A stretch of 64,000 bases of DNA from NCBI GenBank assembly GCA_900314935.1, contig OMXE01000007.1:124001-188000 (forward strand), in the 5' to 3' direction. Source of the DNA: an uncultured Prevotella sp. Lineage in GTDB: Bacteria; Bacteroidota; Bacteroidia; Bacteroidales; Bacteroidaceae. Shown one piece after another: positions 8,106 to 15,700 of this stretch (position 1 is the stretch's first letter; every line of letters begins with the position of its first letter). The notes beneath the pieces are model-generated. The model did not search any database. It was not told the DNA's origin and saw nothing but the letters and a program-made list of their open reading frames with translations. The position numbers and the translations under genes are program-made.

Positions 8106-8209
8106 CGGTGGAACGGTGGCGCGGTGGCGCGGTGACGCGAGACTACCACTAAGATGCAATATCATAGTTCTATTCTCGTACCCCCTACTCCCGTACCCCC
8201 GTACCTTCG
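8106..8209. repeat. GC-rich palindromic element at the 3' end of the acyltransferase gene (full-length copy)
   Basis: Left arm 8106-8142 is made of CGGTGGCG units ending in GCGAGA; right arm 8173-8209 is made of CCCGTACC units starting TTCTCGTA. The arms are complementary in outline, with about 30 nt between them. This is the same design as 2739-2835 in the opposite orientation. The right arm encodes, on the minus strand, the last eight residues (HEGTGVRE) and the stop codon of the acyltransferase. Confidence 0.78.
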
Positions 8210-9138
8210 TGCTCATTTCTTCGTAAATATTCCTCATGCGTCCGCTTCCATCGGTTATGCGTCCAGAGGTAGTATTGCGGTGCTCTACGAATCGTTTCCT
8301 CGAGCATCTGGAAGAACTGTCGTGTCAGTTCATATTCCTCCAGTTGTCCTGGCGCATCACTCATCCGTTTGAAAGTACAGATATACTTCCCTCGTTCAGG
8401 TCGTTCCATATCGACATAGAACACCGCATTGTTCATTTTCCGTACGATCCTCTCTGCGCCGGTAAACACTGGCGTGTCATGATTCAGGAACGGCAGCCAC
8501 AGATGGATATTTTCCCACTTCGGATTCTGATCGGCGATATAGCCGAACAGCGACATCCGCTGCTCCTTTCTATACTTAGCCAGATAGCGAAGAATTTCCT
8601 TCTTGGGGATGCAAGTACCCTGTTTCTTCTGTCGTAGTTGGATGAACAGACGGTCGAACGCCTTGTTCCTGAGCGGATGGTAGATAAGGCCCATTACAGC
8701 CGACTGCCGTTCGTTCGTGGTTTCTTTCCAGCGCGGCATGGCCAAGGCTGTTGTGGATAGCAGTTCCCAATTGCAGTAATGCCCCAAGAAGGCCGCGCAC
8801 GACTGTCCTTTATCAAAGCACTGCTCTATCTCTTCGGAATTGCGGAACTCGATGTGCTTCAGTAGCGTCTCATCCGATACACTCAGCAGTTTCAACGTCT
8901 CAACGAAGTAGTCGCACAACCAGTGATAGAAAGCCTTCTCAATCTTCTTCAGTTCCTGCTTATCCTTCTCGGGGAACGAAGAAGAGAGGTTCTTTCTGAC
9001 CACCTTCTTACGATAGCCCACAAGGTGATACACCAGCAGATAGAAGACATCGGAGACCACATACAAGATGCTATACGGCAACAATGATACCGCATAGGCA
9101 CAACCATATAGCAACTTATATCCTATCCCCCCTTTCAT
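8185..9138 (-). CDS. LpxL/HtrB-like lipid A acyltransferase
   Basis: A 317-residue member of the lysophospholipid acyltransferase superfamily. After an N-terminal membrane anchor (LLYGCAYAVSLLPYSILYVV) it shows the catalytic H-x4-E motif in GHYCNWELLSTTAL (about 118-131), and IADQNPKWEN with PVFTGAERIVRK downstream as in lipid A late acyltransferases. It would transfer an acyl chain to lipid A at the inner membrane. The C-terminal HEGTGVRE is encoded by the arm of a palindromic repeat, so the native end has been replaced or extended. The stop codon of the upstream ABC exporter gene lies 3 bp before its start. Confidence 0.88.
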   Translation of the reverse strand: MKGGIGYKLLYGCAYAVSLLPYSILYVVSDVFYLLVYHLVGYRKKVVRKNLSSSFPEKDKQELKKIEKAFYHWLCDYFVETLKLLSVSDETLLKHIEFRNSEEIEQCFDKGQSCAAFLGHYCNWELLSTTALAMPRWKETTNERQSAVMGLIYHPLRNKAFDRLFIQLRQKKQGTCIPKKEILRYLAKYRKEQRMSLFGYIADQNPKWENIHLWLPFLNHDTPVFTGAERIVRKMNNAVFYVDMERPERGKYICTFKRMSDAPGQLEEYELTRQFFQMLEETIRRAPQYYLWTHNRWKRTHEEYLRRNEHEGTGVRE

Positions 9139-9141
9139 TTC

Positions 9142-10977
9142 CTACGATTGCATCTCATGGAGTTTCTTGTAATAGCCGTCGCTGTTGAGCAACTGCTCAT
9201 GCGAGCCCCGTTCAACGATTCGTCCCTCATGGAGCACGCAGATCTCATCCGAGTTCTTGATGGTACTCAAACGGTGCGCAATGGCCACAGTGGTACGCGT
9301 CTTCATCAGTCGTTCGAGCGCATCCTGCACCAGTCGTTCACTTTCAGTATCCAGTGCCGATGTAGCCTCATCGAGAATCAAGATAGGCGGGTTCTTCAGG
9401 ATGGCCCGGGCAATGCTTACACGTTGGCGCTGACCGCCACTGAGACGGTCGCCACGATCACCGATATTCGTATCATACCCCTGTTCGGCAGCCATGATGA
9501 ACTGGTGGGCATTGGCAATCTTTGCCGCATGTTCCACCTCTTCGCGTGTAGCATTTTCCACGCCGAAGGAGATATTGTTGAAGAAGGTGTCGTTGAAGAG
9601 GATGGCCTCCTGATTCACATTACCAATCAGCTTGCGCAGGTCGTGAATACCCAGATCCTTCACGTTGATACCATCTATCAGCACCTCACCTTCCTGCACA
9701 TCGTAATAGCGCGGAATCAGATCCACCAATGTAGATTTTCCGCCGCCGCTCTGTCCCACCAAGGCGATGGTCTTACCTTTCTCAATAACCAGATTAATGT
9801 CGCGCAGCACCCATTGGTCGGCATATTTGAACGACACGTTACGGAACTCTATCTGATGTTCGAAGCTATCGATATGCTTGGGGTTCTCGGGCTCCTTGAT
9901 ATTGTTCTCGGCCAGCAGAATCTTATCCACACGCTCCATCGAAGCCAATCCCTTGGGGATGTTATAGCTGGCCTTGGAGAACTCTTTCAGCGGATTGATG
10001 ATGCTGTAGAGAATGACAAGGTAGTAGATAAAGGTTGGTCCGCTGATGGAGGCATTGTTCAACACCTGGATACCACCGAACCAGAGCACGATAACAATCA
10101 TTACCGTTCCCAAGAACTCACTCATGGGGTGCGCCATCTGCTGACGGATATTCACGCGCATGATATCGTTACGATACGAAGAGTTCACATGGTCGAACCT
10201 GCGGTTCATCTTCTCCTCAGCATTGAAAGCCTTGATGATACGCAAGCCGCCTAAGGTCTCTTCCACCTGACTCATCGTATCGCTCCACAACGACTGTGCC
10301 CTGATACTCTTGGCCTTCAGCTTCCTGCCCACGAATCCCATGAACCAGCCGAAAAGCGGGGCGAAGATAATGGTGAAGAGGGTGAGTTTCCATGAAACGA
10401 TGAGCAATGTGGTGAAATAGGCGATGATCAGGATGGGGTTCTTGAACAACATATCAAGACTCGCCATGATGGATGTTTCTATTTCCTGTACATCACCACT
10501 CATTCGTGCAATGATGTCACCCTTACGTTCCTCGCTGAAGAAACCTAAAGGCAGCGAAGTGATTTTCTGGTACAGCTGGTTACGGATATCACGCACCACA
10601 CCTGTTCTAATGGGGATGATGGTAGCCGACGACAAGAAGTAAGCACCGGTCTTCAGGAAGGTCATAAACGCCAGGAAGAGTCCGATAACCAGCAACGATG
10701 TGGTAGCACCTAAGTTCAGCACCATATCCTGTACCAGACAGTTCGCATTGTTGCTTACCACCTCGGTGCAGTTCTTCAGGTTCATCTCGCCCCACTCTAT
10801 CCATTCCGTCTGTCGCATACCCGATTCCGTCTGGAAGAGGATGTTGAGCAAGGGGATGATGGTCATGAATGAGAAGATATTCAATATCGCACTGAGGATA
10901 TTGAAGAGCACCGTTAGGAACAAATACTTCCTGTAGGGTGGTATGAAGCGTTTTAATACCTTTAAGAATTCTTTCAT
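9142..10977 (-). CDS. ABC transporter, MsbA-like lipid flippase/exporter (fused permease and ATPase)
   Basis: 611 residues: six-helix type I exporter domain (about 1-330) and nucleotide-binding domain (about 365-605) with Walker A GQSGGGKST, signature LSGGQRQR, Walker B ILILDEATSALD and H-loop AIAHRLST. The neighbours (acyltransferase, sugar kinase, glycosyltransferase) make export of lipid A or a related glycolipid the likely role, but the family also exports peptides and drugs. There is a roughly 60-residue periplasmic segment (TESGMRQTEWIEW ... VSNNANCLVQD) between helices 1 and 2, longer than in E. coli MsbA and common in Bacteroidetes homologues. Only 4 bp separate it from miaB. Confidence 0.9.
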   Translation of the reverse strand: MKEFLKVLKRFIPPYRKYLFLTVLFNILSAILNIFSFMTIIPLLNILFQTESGMRQTEWIEWGEMNLKNCTEVVSNNANCLVQDMVLNLGATTSLLVIGLFLAFMTFLKTGAYFLSSATIIPIRTGVVRDIRNQLYQKITSLPLGFFSEERKGDIIARMSGDVQEIETSIMASLDMLFKNPILIIAYFTTLLIVSWKLTLFTIIFAPLFGWFMGFVGRKLKAKSIRAQSLWSDTMSQVEETLGGLRIIKAFNAEEKMNRRFDHVNSSYRNDIMRVNIRQQMAHPMSEFLGTVMIVIVLWFGGIQVLNNASISGPTFIYYLVILYSIINPLKEFSKASYNIPKGLASMERVDKILLAENNIKEPENPKHIDSFEHQIEFRNVSFKYADQWVLRDINLVIEKGKTIALVGQSGGGKSTLVDLIPRYYDVQEGEVLIDGINVKDLGIHDLRKLIGNVNQEAILFNDTFFNNISFGVENATREEVEHAAKIANAHQFIMAAEQGYDTNIGDRGDRLSGGQRQRVSIARAILKNPPILILDEATSALDTESERLVQDALERLMKTRTTVAIAHRLSTIKNSDEICVLHEGRIVERGSHEQLLNSDGYYKKLHEMQS

Positions 10978-10981
10978 GCTT

Positions 10982-12370
10982 TTATTTTCCTCCTTCGTCG
11001 ATAATAGTTCCTTTCAGCGTGGCGCTGGAACTCTCTGTGATCTTTACTCGAACCGTTTCGCCGATATGATGCCCGTCTTTGTTGAACACCACGGCCTTGT
11101 TCTGCTCGTTGCGTCCCATCAGCTGTTCACGAGAGCGCTTACTGAATCCTTCCACCAGCACGTCGAACACCTTTCCCACATCCAGCTTATTACGGTCGGC
11201 TGAGATCTGTGTCTGCAGCGTGATCAGCTCGTTCAGTCGGCGAATCTTCTCCTCCTCAGGCACATTATCCGCCAAGTGTTTGGCAGCATAGGTACCTGGT
11301 CGTTCCGAGTATTTGAACATAAATGCCGAATCGAACTGCACCTCACGCACCAACGAGAGCGTCTGCTGGAAGTCCTCTTCCGTTTCATCGCAGTAGCCCA
11401 CGAAGATATCTGTTGAAAGACCACAATCAGGGATAATCCTTCTGATGGCCTCCACCTTGTTCAGATAATCCTCACGGGTATATTTGCGGTTCATCAGTTT
11501 CAGGGTATGGTTACTTCCGCTTTGTGCCGGGAAGTGGATATGCCTACACAGATTCGGTTCCTCGGCAATGGCGTGGAGAATGTCCTCGCTCATATCCTCG
11601 GGATTAGATGTGGTAAAACGCACGCGCATCTCAGGAACTGTTCTTGCCACCTTTCTCAGCAGTTCAGCAAAACTCGTTCCGTCGGGCAGTGGTTTTCCGC
11701 TGGGAGATAATCCATAGCTGTTCACATTCTGCCCCAACAGCGTCACCTCTTTGAATCCCCGCTGCTGCAAGTCTTGAACCTCGCGCAGAATACTCTCCAC
11801 GTCTCTTGAGCGTTCCCTTCCTCGGGTATAAGGCACGATGCAGTAATGACAGAAGTTATTACAGCCGCGCATAATACTCACGAAGCCGCCCACCTTGGCC
11901 GTATGCAGTCGTTGGGGAAGAATATCTCGGTAGGTTTCGGTATTGGAGAGTTCGATATTAATCGCTTTCTGCCCCAGTTCGCACTGCGCAATCAAGTCGG
12001 GCAAAGAAAGATAGGCATCCGGTCCTGCCACCAGATCCACATGGTGGTTGGTAATCAAGTCATCCTTTACCCGCTCAGCCATACAGCCAAGAACACCTAT
12101 GATTAATCGAGGAGTGTGGGGTGTGGAGTGAGGAGTGACGCTTGAAGAGTCGCTGGCACGTTTGTTGCGCAACGCATTCAGCTCTTCCAAGCGGTGGTAG
12201 ATTTTCTGTTCGGCATTATCTCTTACCGAACAGGTGTTCAAGAATACGGCATCTGCATCCTGAATATCTGTGGTGACCTCATAATTGGCCATCTGCATCA
12301 CAGAGGCAACAACCTCTGAGTCGGCCACGTTCATCTGGCACCCATATGTTTCTATATAGAGTTTCTTCAC
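10982..12370 (-). CDS. miaB: tRNA-2-methylthio-N6-dimethylallyladenosine synthase MiaB
   Basis: A radical-SAM methylthiotransferase acting on i6A37 of tRNAs. Three N-terminal cysteines for the auxiliary cluster are at about 11 (ETYGCQMN), 47 (LNTCSVR) and 96 (GVLGCMAER); the radical SAM motif is MRGCNNFCHYCIVPYTRGR; a TRAM domain closes the protein. GTG at 12370 is chosen because the -7 box lies at 12389-12396, which makes the in-frame TTG at 12391 untranscribed. About residues 72-88 (ASDSSSVTPHSTPHTP) form a low-complexity insertion between conserved blocks, encoded by a GGAGTGTGG-type repeat. It is the first gene of the envelope operon. Confidence 0.93.
   Translation of the reverse strand: MKKLYIETYGCQMNVADSEVVASVMQMANYEVTTDIQDADAVFLNTCSVRDNAEQKIYHRLEELNALRNKRASDSSSVTPHSTPHTPRLIIGVLGCMAERVKDDLITNHHVDLVAGPDAYLSLPDLIAQCELGQKAINIELSNTETYRDILPQRLHTAKVGGFVSIMRGCNNFCHYCIVPYTRGRERSRDVESILREVQDLQQRGFKEVTLLGQNVNSYGLSPSGKPLPDGTSFAELLRKVARTVPEMRVRFTTSNPEDMSEDILHAIAEEPNLCRHIHFPAQSGSNHTLKLMNRKYTREDYLNKVEAIRRIIPDCGLSTDIFVGYCDETEEDFQQTLSLVREVQFDSAFMFKYSERPGTYAAKHLADNVPEEEKIRRLNELITLQTQISADRNKLDVGKVFDVLVEGFSKRSREQLMGRNEQNKAVVFNKDGHHIGETVRVKITESSSATLKGTIIDEGGK
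12109..12140. repeat. GAGTGTGGGG-type low-complexity insert inside miaB
   Basis: Plus-strand GGAGTGTGGGGTGTGGAGTG followed by AGGAGTGACG. On the minus strand it encodes SVTPHSTPHTP. Only one G-rich arm is present, so membership of the palindromic family at 2739 and 8106 is uncertain. Confidence 0.5.
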
Positions 12371-12388
12371 TATTTTGTTATTTGGTGA

Positions 12389-12420
12389 CAAAGGTACGTA
12401 TAATTATTGTAACCACCAAA
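12389..12420 (-). promoter_or_regulatory. Bacteroidetes promoter for the miaB envelope operon
   Basis: On the minus strand TTTG (12420-12417), 20 bp, TACCTTTG (12396-12389). The predicted transcription start is near 12383, leaving a short leader before the GTG at 12370. Confidence 0.65.
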
Positions 12421-12493
12421 TATCGACCCCCTACAGCGCGTGAAAATCCTTTAACAAACAAGATTCTAACGTTAAAAAACACTGAACGCCGTA

Positions 12494-12552
12494 AACGCTA
12501 CCAGCGTTTGACGTTCCCGCTATCAGAGAATGACGTTCCCGCTATCAGCGTT
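12494..12552. repeat. 22-bp-period palindromic array (GACGTTCCCGCTATCAG type)
   Basis: Three units at a strict 22-bp step: AACGCTACCAGCGTT (12494-12508, itself a palindrome), then two units sharing the 17-mer GACGTTCCCGCTATCAG (starting 12510 and 12532). It lies in the 490-bp non-coding stretch between miaB and a small ORF. Confidence 0.8.
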
Positions 12553-12555
12553 TGA

Positions 12556-12607
12556 GGCACTTTCAATTGGAAACTGCCATAGTTTTTAGCGCAAAGTGCC
12601 ATAGTTT
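12556..12607. repeat. 22-bp-period array (GCCATAGTTT type)
   Basis: Directly after the previous array: TTTCAATTGGAAA (12561-12573), AAACTGCCATAGTTT (12571-12585) and AAAGTGCCATAGTTT (12593-12607). The last two are 22 bp apart. The words reappear, inverted and also 22 bp apart, in the array at 25667-25750. Confidence 0.65.
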
Positions 12608-12670
12608 CCCTTTTCGTTGTTACGGGATCACGTTATAAGTTATAACGACACCTCGACATTCCGATACAAA

Positions 12671-12870
12671 TTGTGACATTTGTGACATGTGACATTTGTG
12701 ACATTAAGGATTTTCGATGTTGAGAAACGATGATTTTCGATGTTGAGAAATGAACATTAGATTATATATTATAAGTAATTATATTTTATATTATATATAT
12801 AATATAACCCTTCAAATCCACATGTAAAAAAGCTTATTGTCACAAAAGTCACATGTCACAAATGTCACAA
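12671..12870. repeat. Long inverted repeat (38-bp arms) around an AT-rich core
   Basis: Arms 12671-12708 and 12833-12870 are reverse complements with only 2 mismatches in 38. Each arm consists of tandem TGTGACATT-like units. The 124-nt interior holds a 19-bp direct repeat GATTTTCGATGTTGAGAAA (12709 and 12732, 23-bp step) and a stretch of nearly pure A/T (12759-12806). No transposase or clear target duplication is visible. Nothing else was found in the miaB-smORF gap. Confidence 0.85.
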
Positions 12871-12879
12871 TTACCACAA

Positions 12880-13059
12880 TTACCACAAATCGAGCCATTC
12901 GTCGTCATCGCCAACCCACGGATCCTCCTCGATGTCGATGATCTTGTCGTCTTCGGCACTATCATTATCGATGGCATAGCCCGGCTTTGAACGCGCAAGG
13001 ATGTGGGTAGCCTCATACGGGGTTACCCACATCTTCGGTGCTATGTACTTCTTCTTCAT
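12880..13059 (-). CDS. Small acidic protein (59 aa), unknown function
   Basis: An open frame of 59 codons starting ATG at 13059 and ending TAA at 12880. The protein begins MKKKYIAPKMWVTPYEATHI, continues with a basic spot (LARSKPGYA), and ends in a strongly acidic, tryptophan-rich tail (EEDPWVGDDDEWLDLW). Its MKK-Y-x-AP opening is the style of the many short MKK-Y-x-x-P peptides encoded next to secreted proteins in Prevotella and Bacteroides, whose role is not known. It starts 19 bp after the stop of the 836-residue secreted protein gene and is probably co-transcribed with it. There is no recognisable ribosome-binding site (purine-rich AGAAGAAG precedes the ATG). Coding status is likely but unproven. 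Confidence 0.6.
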   Translation of the reverse strand: MKKKYIAPKMWVTPYEATHILARSKPGYAIDNDSAEDDKIIDIEEDPWVGDDDEWLDLW

Positions 13060-13078
13060 CTTCTTCTAAACCTCTAAC

Positions 13079-15589
13079 CTACTTCACGAAGAACTTCTTG
13101 CCCTTCACGATATACATTCCTTTAGGCAGGTTCTTTCCAAGGGTTCCTACCTTACGACCGGTGAGGTCATAGACAGCCTCATCGTTGCTCAGAATCTGTA
13201 TGCTTGGTAGTTCAGCACCAGTAGTCACTCCTGAAGGCTCTTTGAAGAACATACCGTATATTTCCATCGAGAATTCTTTCGACGACTGCTGATCTAATTC
13301 TTTATCCAGATTGATCCAGCCCCTGAAACCCTTGATAGGAGTATCCCTCTTTAAATGGAAGATGGTGGCTTTGCCGGTAGTGGGGCTGCCACTCACAGCG
13401 TAAGAACCCTTGGGAGCATAGATATTGGTTCCGGTTCCGGTATAGATACCGTCTGAATCCACATGGAAGTTTGTCATATCGGAGGTTTGCACGTAGGTCA
13501 CCGATGCTGTGCCGACTTGGATATCGTCACCAAACTTGTCACCCAACTTAATGGTCTCTGTGTTCTCCATCTTTGTTCCGACTGCCAAGAGGTCGTGTTT
13601 ATAACTATCAGGTTCATCATTAACTGAGAAGTATTTCCGACCCAGTTCATAATACTCTGCTTCGCGTCCCCGTGGATCGATGCCCTTGAGAGGGAGTTTT
13701 GTCGGCTTCAGCAAATAGAACTGTCCTGGCTCTACCACTGTCTCTGACGTAAACAATGTTTTAGTCTGGAAGTCTATGACATTATCATGTTGTGACAAAC
13801 CGCCAACGCTATGTATATACGCCAATTGTGCATCTTCGCCAAATGCTTGGCGTATCTGCTCACCTGTCAGATTTAGTGGGAAACTGAAGGTATTCCACTG
13901 GTCTGTCAATAGCGAACGTTCAATGCATATAGCACCTGCATACTGTCCTGTGGGTGAAGCTCCGAGATACTGCTTGGTATTGGTTGTAGCAGGAATAATA
14001 TAATCGAGGTCTTCCTCTTCTTCGTAGAAGAACGCTGGGCGAAGACCGAGGTATGACATACGGAAGTCATCGATGCAGACCCAATCGGTGTCGTAATAAT
14101 AGGTTGTACCTTCGTTCTCTTTCCCTTCACTTTTAGTTGCCTCGTCCTTACCAACACCGATTTGCAGAATTTTCAAATCCCCATTACTGGAATTGAACTG
14201 TTCTTCCGTTACGCAAATCCACACTGTGTTCAGCCAAAGGTCTTTTTTGCCACGTTTGGGGTTTGTCAGGTCCTTACCTATTTCGAGAAGATTTTCCATA
14301 TTATCCTTTCCTGAGTATGTACCTGCTTCCACCTTTACGAGGTTATGTTTTGACTCTCCTCCTGTAGATGATGTCCCTGAGCTACCTTTTACCTTAGCAA
14401 AGATATAAGCATCATGATTGGATTCGCTCTGCACAAATCCGTAGCATTGGACAAGATACCACCCAGGACTCGGTACCACCACCTCAGTGTATGTGCGTCC
14501 GACACCTTCGAAGAACAGGAACCCATTCTTAGCATTTTCCCATCCGTATTTATTATCTTTTTCAAAGTATACCTTCAGTCTTAACGGTTTGTTCCAAGCG
14601 TCTTTCGGGTTATACTCCGTCTGTTTCCCTGTTTTGTTCAATGTTCCGTAAGTATATCCTAATCTTCCTTTCTCAGAATAGTTTGCACCGCTCTTATTCT
14701 GCATTTTCCAATAATCTTTGAAGTTCGTTGCATTACGGGTAAAGTCACGGTCGTTAATAAGAACTGACACACTTGGATTCAAGCCAATTTCATCATTGTC
14801 AAGTTCTGAAAGGAACTCTTCTTCTGAAACAAGGCGCCACTGATAGAGCTCGTTCAAGGCTATCATATCACCATTTACCTCATATTCCTGGGTGTTGGTT
14901 CGTGGGTCAACGGTCGTCCAAGCCGCGCGATCATCATCCATGTGAACAAGCGTTCCATTACCTTTCCATGCAGGGTTACCATTTTTGTCTACGGCCCAGC
15001 ATTCACCGTAAGCAGCGCCGAGAAAATACATATTACCAGTAAAATCGCCTGTGTCATTAATAACATTCGATTTTTCATACATGTAATAAGTGTGTGCACC
15101 TTCTACTTGTTCTTGTTCCACAGGGATGAAGAACCATCCGTCCCGTGTTCCTGAACTAGCATCCATCATCAATGTAAAACTATATTCATTCCATTTTTTC
15201 CAGTCTTGCTGAGAGTGAAAGGCTCCAGGTGCATTGCAACCGAACACATTTTTATTGCCATTTTCTTGCACACCACTCTTGATCAATCTGTTGGACTGTA
15301 GATACATCGGTCGGCCGAATGTCTCATGAAACAATCGACCTTCCATTCCCCAGTTACCGCCTTCGATGATGAAGCGACCTGTGCCTACATTATACAAATA
15401 GATTTTCTTGCCGTTGGTGGCATATTTGCTATTCCCTATCACTGTATCAACATCAATGCCTTTCCACTTCAAACTTGAGGCATGGGCATGTGTATCTTCT
15501 GTCTGTTCTTGTGCAGCCAATTCACATAGCGGTAAAATGCTCAGGAATAGGGCAATAAGGAATATACAATAATACTTCTTCTTATCCAT
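13079..15589 (-). CDS. Large secreted protein with C-terminal sorting sequence, function unknown
   Basis: 836 residues. A signal peptide is evident (KKKYYCIFLIALFLSILPLCELAAQ), and the last 35 residues (AVYDLTGRKVGTLG ... GMYIVKGKKFFVK) match the C-terminal sorting sequence of Bacteroidales secreted proteins handled by the type IX system. I recognise no catalytic domain. The middle is rich in aromatic residues, Gly and Asn with beta-sandwich character: FFEGVGRTYTEVVVPSPGWYLVQCYGFVQSE looks like a jelly-roll/carbohydrate-binding-type segment, followed by a second region (ERSLLTDQWNTFSFPLNLTGEQI) of the kind found in Prevotella surface proteins. Surface adhesion or glycan binding is a guess. 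The small acidic ORF follows directly. Confidence 0.75.
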   Translation of the reverse strand: MDKKKYYCIFLIALFLSILPLCELAAQEQTEDTHAHASSLKWKGIDVDTVIGNSKYATNGKKIYLYNVGTGRFIIEGGNWGMEGRLFHETFGRPMYLQSNRLIKSGVQENGNKNVFGCNAPGAFHSQQDWKKWNEYSFTLMMDASSGTRDGWFFIPVEQEQVEGAHTYYMYEKSNVINDTGDFTGNMYFLGAAYGECWAVDKNGNPAWKGNGTLVHMDDDRAAWTTVDPRTNTQEYEVNGDMIALNELYQWRLVSEEEFLSELDNDEIGLNPSVSVLINDRDFTRNATNFKDYWKMQNKSGANYSEKGRLGYTYGTLNKTGKQTEYNPKDAWNKPLRLKVYFEKDNKYGWENAKNGFLFFEGVGRTYTEVVVPSPGWYLVQCYGFVQSESNHDAYIFAKVKGSSGTSSTGGESKHNLVKVEAGTYSGKDNMENLLEIGKDLTNPKRGKKDLWLNTVWICVTEEQFNSSNGDLKILQIGVGKDEATKSEGKENEGTTYYYDTDWVCIDDFRMSYLGLRPAFFYEEEEDLDYIIPATTNTKQYLGASPTGQYAGAICIERSLLTDQWNTFSFPLNLTGEQIRQAFGEDAQLAYIHSVGGLSQHDNVIDFQTKTLFTSETVVEPGQFYLLKPTKLPLKGIDPRGREAEYYELGRKYFSVNDEPDSYKHDLLAVGTKMENTETIKLGDKFGDDIQVGTASVTYVQTSDMTNFHVDSDGIYTGTGTNIYAPKGSYAVSGSPTTGKATIFHLKRDTPIKGFRGWINLDKELDQQSSKEFSMEIYGMFFKEPSGVTTGAELPSIQILSNDEAVYDLTGRKVGTLGKNLPKGMYIVKGKKFFVK

Positions 15590-15632
15590 AGGGACACCAA
15601 TTTCTTGAATTAATTATATTTGATAGAACGCA

Positions 15633-15640
15633 CAAATATA
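15633..15640 (-). promoter_or_regulatory. Candidate -7 box for the 836-residue secreted protein
   Basis: TATATTTG on the minus strand (plus-strand CAAATATA), about 45 bp upstream of the ATG at 15589. The nearest TTTG (15667-15664) is 23 bp away, a little far, so the -33 part is weak. Confidence 0.45.
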
Positions 15641-15700
15641 CAATTTATTCGCATGCGTTATACCCAAATATTCAAGAAATTAAGATTTATTAACCCTATA

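Noticed and set aside
9923..9931. TTATCCACA, a perfect DnaA box word
   Set aside because: It is a single copy inside the coding sequence of the ABC exporter, with no cluster of further boxes, so it does not mark an origin.
9148..10254. A 368-codon open frame on the plus strand opposite the ABC exporter gene
   Set aside because: Antisense shadow of a gene with complete Walker and signature motifs; composition is His/Leu-rich, as expected for reverse-strand reading.
12759..12806. AT-rich tract considered as an origin unwinding element
   Set aside because: No DnaA boxes and no dnaA, dnaN or other origin genes nearby; it is better described as the core of the inverted-repeat element.
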